Shown piece by piece: positions 15,572-23,039 of a stretch of 24,225 nt of DNA. Position 1 is the stretch's first letter; every line of letters starts with the position of its first letter. Source of the DNA: an uncultured Actinomycetes bacterium (lineage in GTDB: Bacteria; Actinomycetota; Thermoleophilia; Solirubrobacterales; Solirubrobacteraceae); assembly GCA_937888775.1 (NCBI GenBank), contig CALAQT010000430.1, positions 1 through 24,225 of the forward strand, written 5' to 3'. The notes below the pieces were generated by a model that worked only from the letters and a program-made list of their open reading frames with translations, ran no database searches and was not told the DNA's origin. The position numbers and the translations under genes are program-made.

Positions 15572-16603
15572 ATGGCGGTTGCAACCAAAGAACGGACACT
15601 CACGATGGCCCAGGCCATCTCCGAGGCGATCGGCCAGGAGATGGAGCGCGACGAGCGGGTGTTCGTGATGGGCGAGGACATCGGCAGCTACGGCGGCATC
15701 TTCAGTGCCACGAGCGGCCTGCTCGACCGTTTCGGACCGGAGCGGATCATGGATACGCCGATCTCCGAGGCGGGCTTCATCGGCGCTGCGGTCGGTGCGG
15801 CGGCGCAGGGCATGCGGCCGATCGCCGAGCTCATGTTCGTGGACTTCTTCGGTGTCTGCATGGATCAGATCTACAACCACCTGGCGAAGAACACGTACAT
15901 GTCGGACGGCAACGTCAGGCTTCCCGTCGTGATCACAACGGCGATCGGTGGCGGCTACGGCGACGCGGCGCAGCACTCGCAGTGCCTGTATGCGACGTTC
16001 GCGCACATGCCCGGACTGAAGGTGGTCGTGCCCTCCAACGCGTACGACGCCAAGGGCCTGATGGCTCAGGCGATCCGCGACGACAACCCGGTGATGTTCT
16101 TCTTTCACAAGGGCATCATGGGCTTGCCGTGGATGTCCTACTTTGAAGGCTCCACGACGCGCGTGCCGGACGAGGCGTACACGATTCCGTTCGGGAAGGC
16201 CACCGTCGTGCGGCAGGGCGACGACGTTACGATCGTCACGCTGAGCCAGATGGTGCAGAAGGCGCTCATCGCTGCCGAGGAGCTCGAGCGCGAGGGCGTC
16301 AGCGTCGAGGTGCTCGACCTGCGCACGCTTGTACCGCTCGACCGTGACGCGGTAGCGGCCTCAGTCGCCAAGACCGGGCGGCTGCTGATCGCGGATGAGG
16401 ACTACCGCAGCTTTGGACTGAGCGGCGAGATCTGCGCGATCGTGGCCGAGCGGCTCGACGTCCTGAACATGAAGGCGCCGGTGCGACGGCTCGCGGTGCC
16501 GGACGTGCCGATCCCCTTCAGCCGGCCGCTCGAGCGGCACGTGATCCCGCAGGTGGACCACATCGCGTCCGCCGTGCGGGACCTGGTGACCGCCGGCTCG
16601 TGA
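15572..16603 (+). CDS. 2-oxoacid/acetoin dehydrogenase E1 beta subunit
   Basis: This 343-residue partner of E1 alpha forms the heterotetrameric ThDP-dependent E1. The ATG follows GAGGAGAAG with good spacing, 13 bases after the alpha stop. Family features are 'MAQAISEAIGQEM', 'VMGEDIGSYGGIF' (with the ThDP-activating Glu at about 35), 'DTPISEAGFIGAAVGAA', 'PIAELMFVDFFGVCMDQI', 'AAQHSQCLYATFAHMPGLKVVVPS' and a C-terminal transketolase-like domain. The 'AQHSQ' and 'DAKGL' wording is typical of acetoin/pyruvate-type beta subunits. It ends in GTGA, overlapping the E2 start, so it is tightly coupled with E2. Confidence 0.95.
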   Translation: MAVATKERTLTMAQAISEAIGQEMERDERVFVMGEDIGSYGGIFSATSGLLDRFGPERIMDTPISEAGFIGAAVGAAAQGMRPIAELMFVDFFGVCMDQIYNHLAKNTYMSDGNVRLPVVITTAIGGGYGDAAQHSQCLYATFAHMPGLKVVVPSNAYDAKGLMAQAIRDDNPVMFFFHKGIMGLPWMSYFEGSTTRVPDEAYTIPFGKATVVRQGDDVTIVTLSQMVQKALIAAEELEREGVSVEVLDLRTLVPLDRDAVAASVAKTGRLLIADEDYRSFGLSGEICAIVAERLDVLNMKAPVRRLAVPDVPIPFSRPLERHVIPQVDHIASAVRDLVTAGS

Positions 16604-17598
16604 CCGAGATCAGGGCGCCTGAGGACCTGTTCCGAGACTCTGGCGAGGGCGTCGAAGGCCTCCTTGAGGAATGGCTCGTTGAGGAGAGCGATTGGGTGAA
16701 AGCCGGTCAGCCTGTCGCTGACGCGATCGTCGTCAAGACCTCTTTCCAGGTGTCCGCGCCGTGCGACGGCACGATCGTCGAGATCGTCGTGGCGCAGGGG
16801 GAGACGTTCGCGGCGGGAGCGGTGCTTGCGACTCTCGATCAGCGCGCGGACACAACCGAGGCCGTCCCGGCGGAGCAGACTGGCCCGGGCGAGCAGACCG
16901 CCACGGCGCAGCAGACCGCCACGGCGCAGAGCGCTCGGCCGCTGCGCGTGCCGTTAACCGGTGTGCGAGGCGCTGTGGCCAGGGAGATGGCGCTCGCCTG
17001 GCAGCGGCCACGCGTCGCCGTGGGGGTGGAGGTGGACATGACGGCTGCGCTCAGCTCGCTTGAGGAGCAGCGCGCTGATGGCGCGCGGTTGTCGCCCACT
17101 CACGCGGTGCTTCGCAGTGTCGCGCTCGCCCTCCGCGAGCACCCCCGTCTCAACGCACAGGTCAAGGAGGACGCCGTAGAGGTGGCGTCGGAGGTGAACC
17201 TCGGACTTGCGGTGAGCCTCGACGAGGGCGTGATCGTCCCGGTGATCCGCAACGCTGACCGCAAGTCGATGCCGGAGCTGGCCATCGAGGCAAGCGACCT
17301 TGCGCAGGCGGCGCGCGCCGGATCGCTGGCGGCCACCGCGCTGCGGGACGGCACGTTCACGGTTTCCACCCTGGGCGCCACGGGGATCGACTGGTTCACG
17401 CCGATACTCAACGCGCCCCAAGTCGCAATCCTAGGTGTGGGCCGCGTCGTCGAGCGAGTAGTCGCCCGGGACGGTGTGGTCGTGGTCGCCCCGACGGTCG
17501 TGCTCACCCTGGTCTTCGACCACCGCGCGGTCGACGGGCATCCAGCCGCGCTCTTTCTCGCCGCCGTTCGGGACCGGCTGGAACACGCCGAGCTGTGA
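16600..17598 (+). CDS. Dihydrolipoamide acyltransferase (E2), minimal form without a subunit-binding domain
   Basis: This 332-residue E2 transfers the acyl group from E1 to CoA. The N-terminal lipoyl domain (about 1-80) carries the predicted lipoylated K46 in AIVVKTSF, a variant of the usual (E/D)xDK(A/T) hairpin. An Ala/Gln/Thr linker follows (about 83-110). The catalytic CAT domain (about 112-332) has 'LTGVRGAVAREM' and the active site DHRAVDG at 307-313 (H308, D312). The roughly 35-residue peripheral subunit-binding domain found in most E2s, which docks E1 or E3, is absent, because linker passes directly into the catalytic domain. The GTG start overlaps the E1 beta stop. No E3 gene follows, so E3 must be shared from elsewhere. 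Confidence 0.92.
   Translation: MTEIRAPEDLFRDSGEGVEGLLEEWLVEESDWVKAGQPVADAIVVKTSFQVSAPCDGTIVEIVVAQGETFAAGAVLATLDQRADTTEAVPAEQTGPGEQTATAQQTATAQSARPLRVPLTGVRGAVAREMALAWQRPRVAVGVEVDMTAALSSLEEQRADGARLSPTHAVLRSVALALREHPRLNAQVKEDAVEVASEVNLGLAVSLDEGVIVPVIRNADRKSMPELAIEASDLAQAARAGSLAATALRDGTFTVSTLGATGIDWFTPILNAPQVAILGVGRVVERVVARDGVVVVAPTVVLTLVFDHRAVDGHPAALFLAAVRDRLEHAEL
16893..16928 (+). repeat. 18-bp perfect tandem duplication in the E2 linker
   Basis: Two identical 18-base units (16893-16910 and 16911-16928) lie head to tail inside the E2 linker. They are in frame and duplicate a Gln-Thr-Ala-Thr-Ala-Gln type segment. Perfect identity at the DNA level points to a recent slippage event that lengthened the flexible arm without breaking the frame. 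Confidence 0.85.
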
Positions 17599-17619
17599 CT
17601 CTCACTCGAGGTTAGGCGC

Positions 17620-17778
17620 TCAGAGCGTCTCGAGCCCGCCGTACTGCTCGGTGGCGTAGCCGAGCAACCCGCAGGGGTCGAGCCGCTGCACCGGCGCGCG
17701 GAACGTCACCTGGACCACACCCGGATGGCGGCCGACGCTGGCTGCAGCTGTATCTTGGAGCAACCCGTTCCGGCCCAT
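17620..17778 (-). CDS. Small hypothetical ORF (52 aa) between the E2 and SnoaL genes
   Basis: The minus strand from ATG 17778 to TGA 17620 encodes 52 residues with protein-like composition: a helix, then 'HPGVVQVTFRAPVQRLDP' (strand-like), then 'GLLGYATEQYGGLETL'. The frame stays open upstream for several hydrophobic residues (ISLLLSEM), so the start is uncertain. It is convergent with E2. I do not recognise a family; it may be the C-terminal remnant of a lost gene or a small intact protein. It overlaps the likely promoter region of the SnoaL gene. Confidence 0.35.
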   Translation of the reverse strand: MGRNGLLQDTAAASVGRHPGVVQVTFRAPVQRLDPCGLLGYATEQYGGLETL

Positions 17779-17797
17779 CTCCGACAGGAGAAGACTG

Positions 17798-18157
17798 ATG
17801 GAGGCAACGATGGCGCGTACCCCGCAGGAGGTTTTCCAGCATCACGGCGAGGCCCTGATGGCCGAGGACCTAGACGGCATCGTCAGCGACTACACGGACG
17901 ACGCTCTGTTCATCACGCCGGATGGCGCTCGCCACGGCAAGGACGGCGTGCGCGAGGGGTTCGTCAAGCTGCTCGGTGACGTCCCCGGCGCCAGCTGGGA
18001 ACTGCCGACGCAGATCTTCGAGGCCGACATCCTGCTTCTCGAATGGAAGGCAGAATCGGAGAACGTCAAGGTGGAGGACGGGATCGACACGTTCATCTTC
18101 CGCGACGGGCTCATCCGGGTGCAGACCGTTCGGTATACGTTAGTTCCCAAGGGCTGA
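17798..18157 (+). CDS. SnoaL/NTF2-like domain protein
   Basis: The 119-residue protein has the cone-shaped NTF2-like fold pattern: helix 'TPQEVFQHHGEALMAEDLDGIVSDYTDDALFITPDG', 'HGKDGVREGFVKLLGD', then alternating strands ending 'GIDTFIFRDGLIRVQTVRYTL'. The 'AEDLDGIVSDYTDDALFITP' and 'FRDGLI' wording is characteristic of SnoaL-like proteins, which bind or isomerise small hydrophobic molecules or act as accessory proteins. Catalytic residues cannot be assigned with confidence. ATG 17798 follows AGGAG (17786-17790) at 7 bases; an in-frame ATG four codons later is the alternative. It stands alone between the dehydrogenase operon and the ligase cluster. Confidence 0.85.
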   Translation: MEATMARTPQEVFQHHGEALMAEDLDGIVSDYTDDALFITPDGARHGKDGVREGFVKLLGDVPGASWELPTQIFEADILLLEWKAESENVKVEDGIDTFIFRDGLIRVQTVRYTLVPKG

Positions 18158-18460
18158 CCGGGAAGCTACGGGGAGCGGTCGGGCCCTACAAACTACTCGG
18201 CCCGGCCATCACCCCCGCTTCGAGCACGTATGCGGCGCTCTTCTCACGAGCTCCAACGTCGCTCTTTGGACGGGCAGCGGAACAACGGCTCGCCCGAGTG
18301 GCGAGTGCCGCATCGCCAGGCGTTGCAGAAGTGCCGGGAGAGTCGGCTGGCCGGCCGTTGGCCGCGTGCCAGCAAGCGCTCAGCCTGACCGCGACCACGG
18401 TCAAGACGAAGTCGACCGCATCGCCGACAACCGCGCTTCCCGGCTCGAGCATCGAGTCAC
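18158..18460. other. Intergenic stretch, nothing recognised
   Basis: About 300 bases lie between the SnoaL gene and the PaaK-like gene. A short stem CGGGCC/GGCCCG (about 18183-18207) sits just after the SnoaL stop and may help end transcription, but no T-run follows. Several frames are open here on both strands, but their Arg/Ser/Pro-rich translations look like chance. The promoter of the ligase cluster should be in the right-hand part. A TATGCT hexamer occurs at about 18487, just inside the longest version of the next gene. Confidence 0.4.
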
Positions 18461-19918
18461 ATGGAAGTCGGCTTAAACGGTCCGGTCTATGCTGCCGACG
18501 TGGCGAAGCTTGATAGCCGGGGCGCTCGCGTGGTGTGGACTGCTCGCATGGTGTCGGAGGCAGCGCGCCAAGCGCGCTTTCCCTATGCGCCGCCGACGGC
18601 CGTGCGGCGGGCCCAGGGGCGGCGGATCCGGGCAACGGTCGCCTACGCCCGTGCTCATGTGCCCTATTACCGCGAGACTATGCGGAGGCTGATTCTGGGG
18701 CCGGAAGACTTTTGCACCGCTAGTGACCTGACGCGACTACCGCTGCTCGAGCGCGAGCAGCTGCAGCACGATCCTGAGTACTTCCTCTCAGACCAATGGC
18801 CGCCCGAGGCATGCGTCTCGCTCCAGAGCAGCGGGAGTATGGGTGCACCTGTGACCGTCTTCCGCGACCCGCCGTCGTTCTTCTCGGAGGCGGCGTACTA
18901 CCGGAGGCTGCGTTCGATCATCACTCAGCTTGCTGGCCGACGCGTACGCCATCGTGCAGCACACATCGTGCCGCCGGGTGGGTCGATTGCGAGCATCGTG
19001 AACGCATTTCGCACCCGCACGCAGCTGCCCAAGAATCTCCAAGGGGAGCTGCGCACCTTCTCGATGTTGCGTCCGCCGGGCGAGCTCGCGCGGGAGCTTG
19101 AGGAGTACCGCCCTGATGTGATCATCTCCTACGGCTCATACCTAGAGGCTCTGTTCACCCATACAAGGGGGCAAAGCGCGCGGTTCACGCCCCCGCGCGT
19201 GGTCGTCTATCACGCCGATCCGATGTCCGTCGCCGTGCGAAAGTGGGTCGAGACGGCTCTCGGAGTCGAGGTGCTGAGTAGCTACGGAGCTGTCGAGGCG
19301 ACACACATCGGATTTGAGTGCGAGCGTCATCGTGGCTATCACCTCAACGTCGACCTGTACCCCTTCCGCTTGATCCGAGGTGACGGTGGCGAGGCCGCCC
19401 ATGGGGTCCCGGGAGAGGTCGTGGTCTCTAACCTGGTCAACCGCGGGACCGTGTTGCTCAACTATCGCCTCGGGGACCTGGCGACGACGCTGCAGGCGCC
19501 TTGTCCATGCGGACGCACGCTGCCTCTGTCCTCCTACCTCGGTCGCACCAAGGCCGGCTGGCTTGATCTGGGCTCGGGGCAGACGATCCACGCACAGTTT
19601 CTACGGCTGGCACTAGAGAGGGAGCCGGAGATTTGGCGCTACCAGATCGTGCAGGAGGCCAAGCGCGGGTTCGGGCTGCGGCTGGTCCCAAGTCCGAACT
19701 GCGACCGGGGAGGCATCGCCGGCCGGGTTCTGGAGCGGTTTCGGGAGCAGCTGGGAGACGGCACCGCCGTCCGGATCGATTTCGTCTCGGACCTGCCGCG
19801 CGGACCCTCGGGGAAGGTCCAGCCGGTCGTCACGTTGTCTGAGTTCGAACAAACGAGCCTTGCACCGCCAACCAGTGTGCGCAGGCACAGCGCGAGCGTC
19901 GTTCACCGCCAAGCGTGA
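18461..19918 (+). CDS. PaaK/CapK-like adenylate-forming enzyme
   Basis: This 485-residue member of the phenylacetate-CoA ligase/CapK branch of ANL enzymes activates a carboxylic acid as its acyl-AMP. Visible motifs are the N-terminal 'AYARAHVPYYRE', the phosphate loop SSGSMGAPV (123-131), the 'SYGAVEATH' A5-like motif (274-282, with E279), 'LNYRLGDLA' around 330-340, a CPCG pair (C348, C350) usual in this branch, and the catalytic Lys K452 in PSGKVQP. All core residues are present, so it is probably active. The acid and acceptor are unknown. ATG 18461 gives the longest form; M30 (ATG 18548) or the GTG at 18500 could be the true start because the homologous region begins near residue 40. Its TGA overlaps the ATP-grasp GTG (GTGA), so the two are made together. 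Confidence 0.85.
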   Translation: MEVGLNGPVYAADVAKLDSRGARVVWTARMVSEAARQARFPYAPPTAVRRAQGRRIRATVAYARAHVPYYRETMRRLILGPEDFCTASDLTRLPLLEREQLQHDPEYFLSDQWPPEACVSLQSSGSMGAPVTVFRDPPSFFSEAAYYRRLRSIITQLAGRRVRHRAAHIVPPGGSIASIVNAFRTRTQLPKNLQGELRTFSMLRPPGELARELEEYRPDVIISYGSYLEALFTHTRGQSARFTPPRVVVYHADPMSVAVRKWVETALGVEVLSSYGAVEATHIGFECERHRGYHLNVDLYPFRLIRGDGGEAAHGVPGEVVVSNLVNRGTVLLNYRLGDLATTLQAPCPCGRTLPLSSYLGRTKAGWLDLGSGQTIHAQFLRLALEREPEIWRYQIVQEAKRGFGLRLVPSPNCDRGGIAGRVLERFREQLGDGTAVRIDFVSDLPRGPSGKVQPVVTLSEFEQTSLAPPTSVRRHSASVVHRQA

Positions 19919-21423
19919 CGGATCCGCTCAAGGCGTACGGGGAAGGTCGTGCGGTAGATGCTCTTAGGTCACGCCGGCGTCTCCCTCATTCGTTTGGATC
20001 GTGCCAGCGCGAGCTCGAGCTGCCCGCGGGAATCGACACGTCAACGCCGATCTTCGTGCTGCGCCAAAGCTTTACCGACCTGCCGCACGCCGCACTGGGC
20101 GTAGCTCGCTCAGCGGGTCGGCTGGGGATTCCCGTCTATGCGGTGCGAACAGGCAGGCGCGACCCCGCAATGAGCTCGCGCTACGTGCGAGGCAGCCTCG
20201 CGCCCCGGGCAAGCGCATCTGACTCACAATGGCTGGAGGCCCTGTCGCGGTTCGCAACCGCAGCTGGCCGCCCCGTTCTGGTGCCGGTCGACGATGCCAG
20301 CGCAATCTTCGTCGACGATCACTACAAGTCACTGGCCGAGCGGTTCGTGATCCCGAAGGAGCCGGCCGGTCTGCACCGATTGCTCGCGAGCAAGCGGGAG
20401 TTGGCGGTGCTCTGTCGGCGACTCGGAGTTCCCGCTCCGGTGTCCCACATTCCGGCCTCCGAAGACGAGGCAGTAGAGATAGGTAACGCCCTTGGCTTTC
20501 CCGTTGTGCTCAAGCAAGTCGAGCCCTGGCTCCGCGCGCGCCTCGACGCGCGAAGCGTGTTCGTCGCACGCACGGGCGCCGAGCTGATCACGGCCTACCG
20601 CAGCTTGGAATCACCCGTGTACGCGGAGGCGATGATGCAGGAGTACATACCCGGCGGCCCGGAGACGGTCTGGATGTTCAACGGCTATTTCTCCGCGGGC
20701 TCCGAGTGCCTGGTCGGTTTCACCGGACGCAAACTACGCCAGTCTGGGCAGCACACCGGGCCCGCGACGCTCGGCATCTGCGTTTGGAACGAAGCTGTGG
20801 CAAAGGCGGCGACGCGCATCATGCGAGAACTCGGCTATGCCGGCATTGTCGACATGGACTTTCGCTACGACGAGCGGGACGGGCAATACAAGCTGCTCGA
20901 CATCAACCCTCGGTTGGGAGGCAGCTTCCGCCTGTTCGTTGGCGAGAACGACCTAGACGTCGTGCGTGCCGCATACCTCGATTTGACGGGTCAACCTGTG
21001 CCCCCCGGTCGCGCACGTGACGGGCGCAAATGGATGTTGGAGCCCTACGACCTGCTCGTATCCGCACAAATGGCGGTCGACCGTGCACTGACGCTGCCGG
21101 CATGGGCACGCTCGCTGCGAAACGTCGATGAGGCCGCGTGGTGGGCGCTCGATGACCCGCTTCCATTCCTCAGCATGTGTGCGTCACTCGTCCCGGTTGC
21201 GCTCCGACAGCCGCAAATCCGGGACGCGAGCAGTTCGGGCAACAACCGAGCGACCTTGGTCGACCAAGCGGCAGTCCGTGCCACGGGGCGCGTGCCTGGC
21301 ATCCAGCTAACGACGAAGCCGGCGATTGTCGACAGCAGTTTCCGAGGAGGACGTAATGATCACCAGCCTCAAGCTCAAGCTCGTTCGGACTGCTCGCGGC
21401 GACCCCGGGGCGCGGTAGCCTAG
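19915..21423 (+). CDS. ATP-grasp ligase, carboxylate-amine type
   Basis: The 502-residue protein has a central ATP-grasp fold. A pre-ATP-grasp Rossmann-like part (about 45-140) contains 'GVARSAGRLGIPVYAV' and 'VPVDDASAIF'. The ATP-binding lysine is K200 in VVLKQ, the acidic adenine-contact segment is 'MMQEYIPGG', and the metal-binding end is 'DINPRLGGS' (D329, N331). Such enzymes make acyl-phosphate intermediates and join them to amines, as in D-aspartate ligases and carbamoyl-phosphate-like proteins. The specific product is unknown. Residues from about 440 to the end are low-complexity and Arg/Gln-rich, and the last 20 or so overlap a well-initiated small ORF in another frame. GTG 19915 overlaps the PaaK-like stop, implying a common product pathway. 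Confidence 0.87.
   Translation: MTDPLKAYGEGRAVDALRSRRRLPHSFGSCQRELELPAGIDTSTPIFVLRQSFTDLPHAALGVARSAGRLGIPVYAVRTGRRDPAMSSRYVRGSLAPRASASDSQWLEALSRFATAAGRPVLVPVDDASAIFVDDHYKSLAERFVIPKEPAGLHRLLASKRELAVLCRRLGVPAPVSHIPASEDEAVEIGNALGFPVVLKQVEPWLRARLDARSVFVARTGAELITAYRSLESPVYAEAMMQEYIPGGPETVWMFNGYFSAGSECLVGFTGRKLRQSGQHTGPATLGICVWNEAVAKAATRIMRELGYAGIVDMDFRYDERDGQYKLLDINPRLGGSFRLFVGENDLDVVRAAYLDLTGQPVPPGRARDGRKWMLEPYDLLVSAQMAVDRALTLPAWARSLRNVDEAAWWALDDPLPFLSMCASLVPVALRQPQIRDASSSGNNRATLVDQAAVRATGRVPGIQLTTKPAIVDSSFRGGRNDHQPQAQARSDCSRRPRGAVA
21345..21350 (+). promoter_or_regulatory. Strong Shine-Dalgarno inside the ATP-grasp 3' end
   Basis: AGGAGG is a perfect anti-16S match, preceded by a G, and lies 5 bases before an ATG at 21356. 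It is the best ribosome-binding site in the ligase cluster, yet the only frame it serves is 20 codons long. That is why I report the small ORF. Confidence 0.65.
21356..21418 (+). CDS. 20-codon ORF with strong ribosome-binding site (leader or small peptide)
   Basis: ATG 21356 to TAG 21416-21418 encodes 20 residues beginning MITSLKLKLVRT and ending DPGAR: an amphipathic, basic peptide. A perfect AGGAGG sits 5 bases upstream. It overlaps the end of the ATP-grasp gene in another frame and stops 15 bases before the fadD-like ATG, which has only a weak ribosome-binding site of its own. It may be a translated leader that feeds ribosomes to the fadD-like gene, a small peptide, or a peptide substrate for the neighbouring ligases. 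No homologue is recognised. Confidence 0.4.
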   Translation: MITSLKLKLVRTARGDPGAR

Positions 21424-21433
21424 CGTTGCTGAG

Positions 21434-23029
21434 ATGGAGAGCCAGTCAGCCACGCCAATCGTTGTGCAGCGCGTCCGCGCGCAGGCGCTCGGAGATCTGC
21501 TGAGGCGATCTGCGTTGCGGTACCCCGACAAGCTGGCGCTTGTTTCGGGCGAGCTCCGGTGGACTTACGCCGAGTTCGACGGCGCCGTCAACCGGACCGC
21601 CGCTGCCCTGAGCGGACGGGTCGAGAAGGGTGACCGACTCGCGTTGCTGTCCCACAACTGCTGGCAGTTCGCGGTGCTTAACTTCGCTCTTGCCAGGCTC
21701 GGCGTGATTCTGGTGCCGATCAACTTCATGCTCGGCGCCGACGAGATCGCCTACATCCTGCGGGACTCCGGGGCTTCGGGCTTCATCACCGAAGACGCGT
21801 TGCATGCTGTGGCTCAGCAGGCGATCGACAACTGCGGGATGGCTGGAGGCGTCCGTGGATGGATCAGTCTCGGCGGCCAGGCGGCGGCGGGCGGCTGGGA
21901 GGACGTCACGACGTGGGCCGACCGTCCCGATGATCGGACACCCGAGGTGATCGTCGCCGACGACGATCCGCTGCGGCTGATGTACACGAGCGGGACCGAG
22001 GCCCGTCCCAAAGGCGTGGTCCTCACGAGCCGATCGCTGATCGCGCAGTACGTGAGCTGCATCGTCGACGGCGGGATGGAGTCCGGCGACGTCGAGTTGC
22101 ACTCGCTGCCCCTTTATCACTGCGCCCAGCTCGACTGCTTTCTCGGCCCCGACGTGTACCTCGGCGCGACGAGCATCATCCTGCCGCGACCCGACCCGGA
22201 TGTGCTTTTGAGAGCGATCGAGTCCGAGCGAGTCACCAAGCTGTTCGCGCCACCGACGGTCTGGATCTCGTTGCTGCGCTCGCGGGCGTTCGACGCTACT
22301 GATCTGTCCTCGCTGCGCAAGGGGTATTACGGCGCGTCGGCGATGCCGGTCGAGGTGCTGCGCGAGATTCAGCAGCGCCTGCCCGACGTTCGACTGTGGA
22401 ACTTCTACGGGCAGACTGAGATGGCTCCGCTAGCCACAATCCTGCAGCCCGAGGAGCAGGTGAGCCACGCGGGGTCGGCCGGACGGCCGGCAGTCAACGT
22501 TGAGACGAAGCTCGTCGACGACCAGAACAACGACGTTCCCACCGGTACGATCGGCGAGATCGTGCACCGCAGCCCGCACGCCACCCTGGGCTACTGGAAC
22601 GAAGAGGCCAAGACCGCCGAGGCGTTCCGCGGCGGCTGGTTTCACTCAGGCGATCTCGGCATGTTCGACGAAGACGGGTACCTGTTCATCGTCGATCGCA
22701 AGAAGGACATGATCAAGACGGGCGGCGAGAACGTCGCCAGCCTCGAGGTCGAGCAGGCGATATATCTGATGGAGGAGGTCTCAGAGGTCGCGGTGTTCGG
22801 GATCGCCGACCCGAAGTGGATCGAGGCGGTCGTGGCTGCCGTCGTTCCCAAACAGTCCGCCGCGCTCAGCCCGGAGGCCGTGATCGCCCACTGCCGGTCC
22901 ACGCTCGCCGTATACAAGGCCCCCAAGCACGTCGTGATTCTCGACAGCCTGCCGAGGAATCCCAGCGGCAAAATCCTCAAGCGCGATCTGCGCGAGCAAT
23001 ACGCGGACCTCGCCGCTGCCCCGGCCTAA
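21434..23029 (+). CDS. Long/medium-chain acyl-CoA synthetase, FadD-like
   Basis: This 531-residue ANL-superfamily enzyme converts a fatty or aryl acid plus CoA and ATP to acyl-CoA via an acyl-AMP. Motifs are 'TYAEFDGAVNRTAAAL' (N-terminal), the phosphate loop YTSGTEARPKG starting at Y184, 'LPLYHCAQLD', the 'NFYGQTEMAP' A5 motif, 'GWFHSGDLGMFDEDGYLFIVDRKKD' A7/A8 and the catalytic Lys K513 in PSGKILKRDLRE. All are intact and the length is normal. The ATG lies 15 bases after the small ORF stop. It continues the same-strand run with the PaaK-like and ATP-grasp genes, so it may supply acyl groups to that pathway, or it may simply be a fatty-acid catabolic gene. It is followed by a convergent GNAT remnant 10 bases away. 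Confidence 0.93.
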   Translation: MESQSATPIVVQRVRAQALGDLLRRSALRYPDKLALVSGELRWTYAEFDGAVNRTAAALSGRVEKGDRLALLSHNCWQFAVLNFALARLGVILVPINFMLGADEIAYILRDSGASGFITEDALHAVAQQAIDNCGMAGGVRGWISLGGQAAAGGWEDVTTWADRPDDRTPEVIVADDDPLRLMYTSGTEARPKGVVLTSRSLIAQYVSCIVDGGMESGDVELHSLPLYHCAQLDCFLGPDVYLGATSIILPRPDPDVLLRAIESERVTKLFAPPTVWISLLRSRAFDATDLSSLRKGYYGASAMPVEVLREIQQRLPDVRLWNFYGQTEMAPLATILQPEEQVSHAGSAGRPAVNVETKLVDDQNNDVPTGTIGEIVHRSPHATLGYWNEEAKTAEAFRGGWFHSGDLGMFDEDGYLFIVDRKKDMIKTGGENVASLEVEQAIYLMEEVSEVAVFGIADPKWIEAVVAAVVPKQSAALSPEAVIAHCRSTLAVYKAPKHVVILDSLPRNPSGKILKRDLREQYADLAAAPA

Positions 23030-23039
23030 GAACCGAGCC

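Noticed and set aside
18186..18635. 149-codon minus-strand frame across the gap before the PaaK-like gene
   Set aside because: The composition is Ser/Ala/Pro/Arg-rich and it overlaps the ligase N-terminus. No family pattern or start signal is visible.
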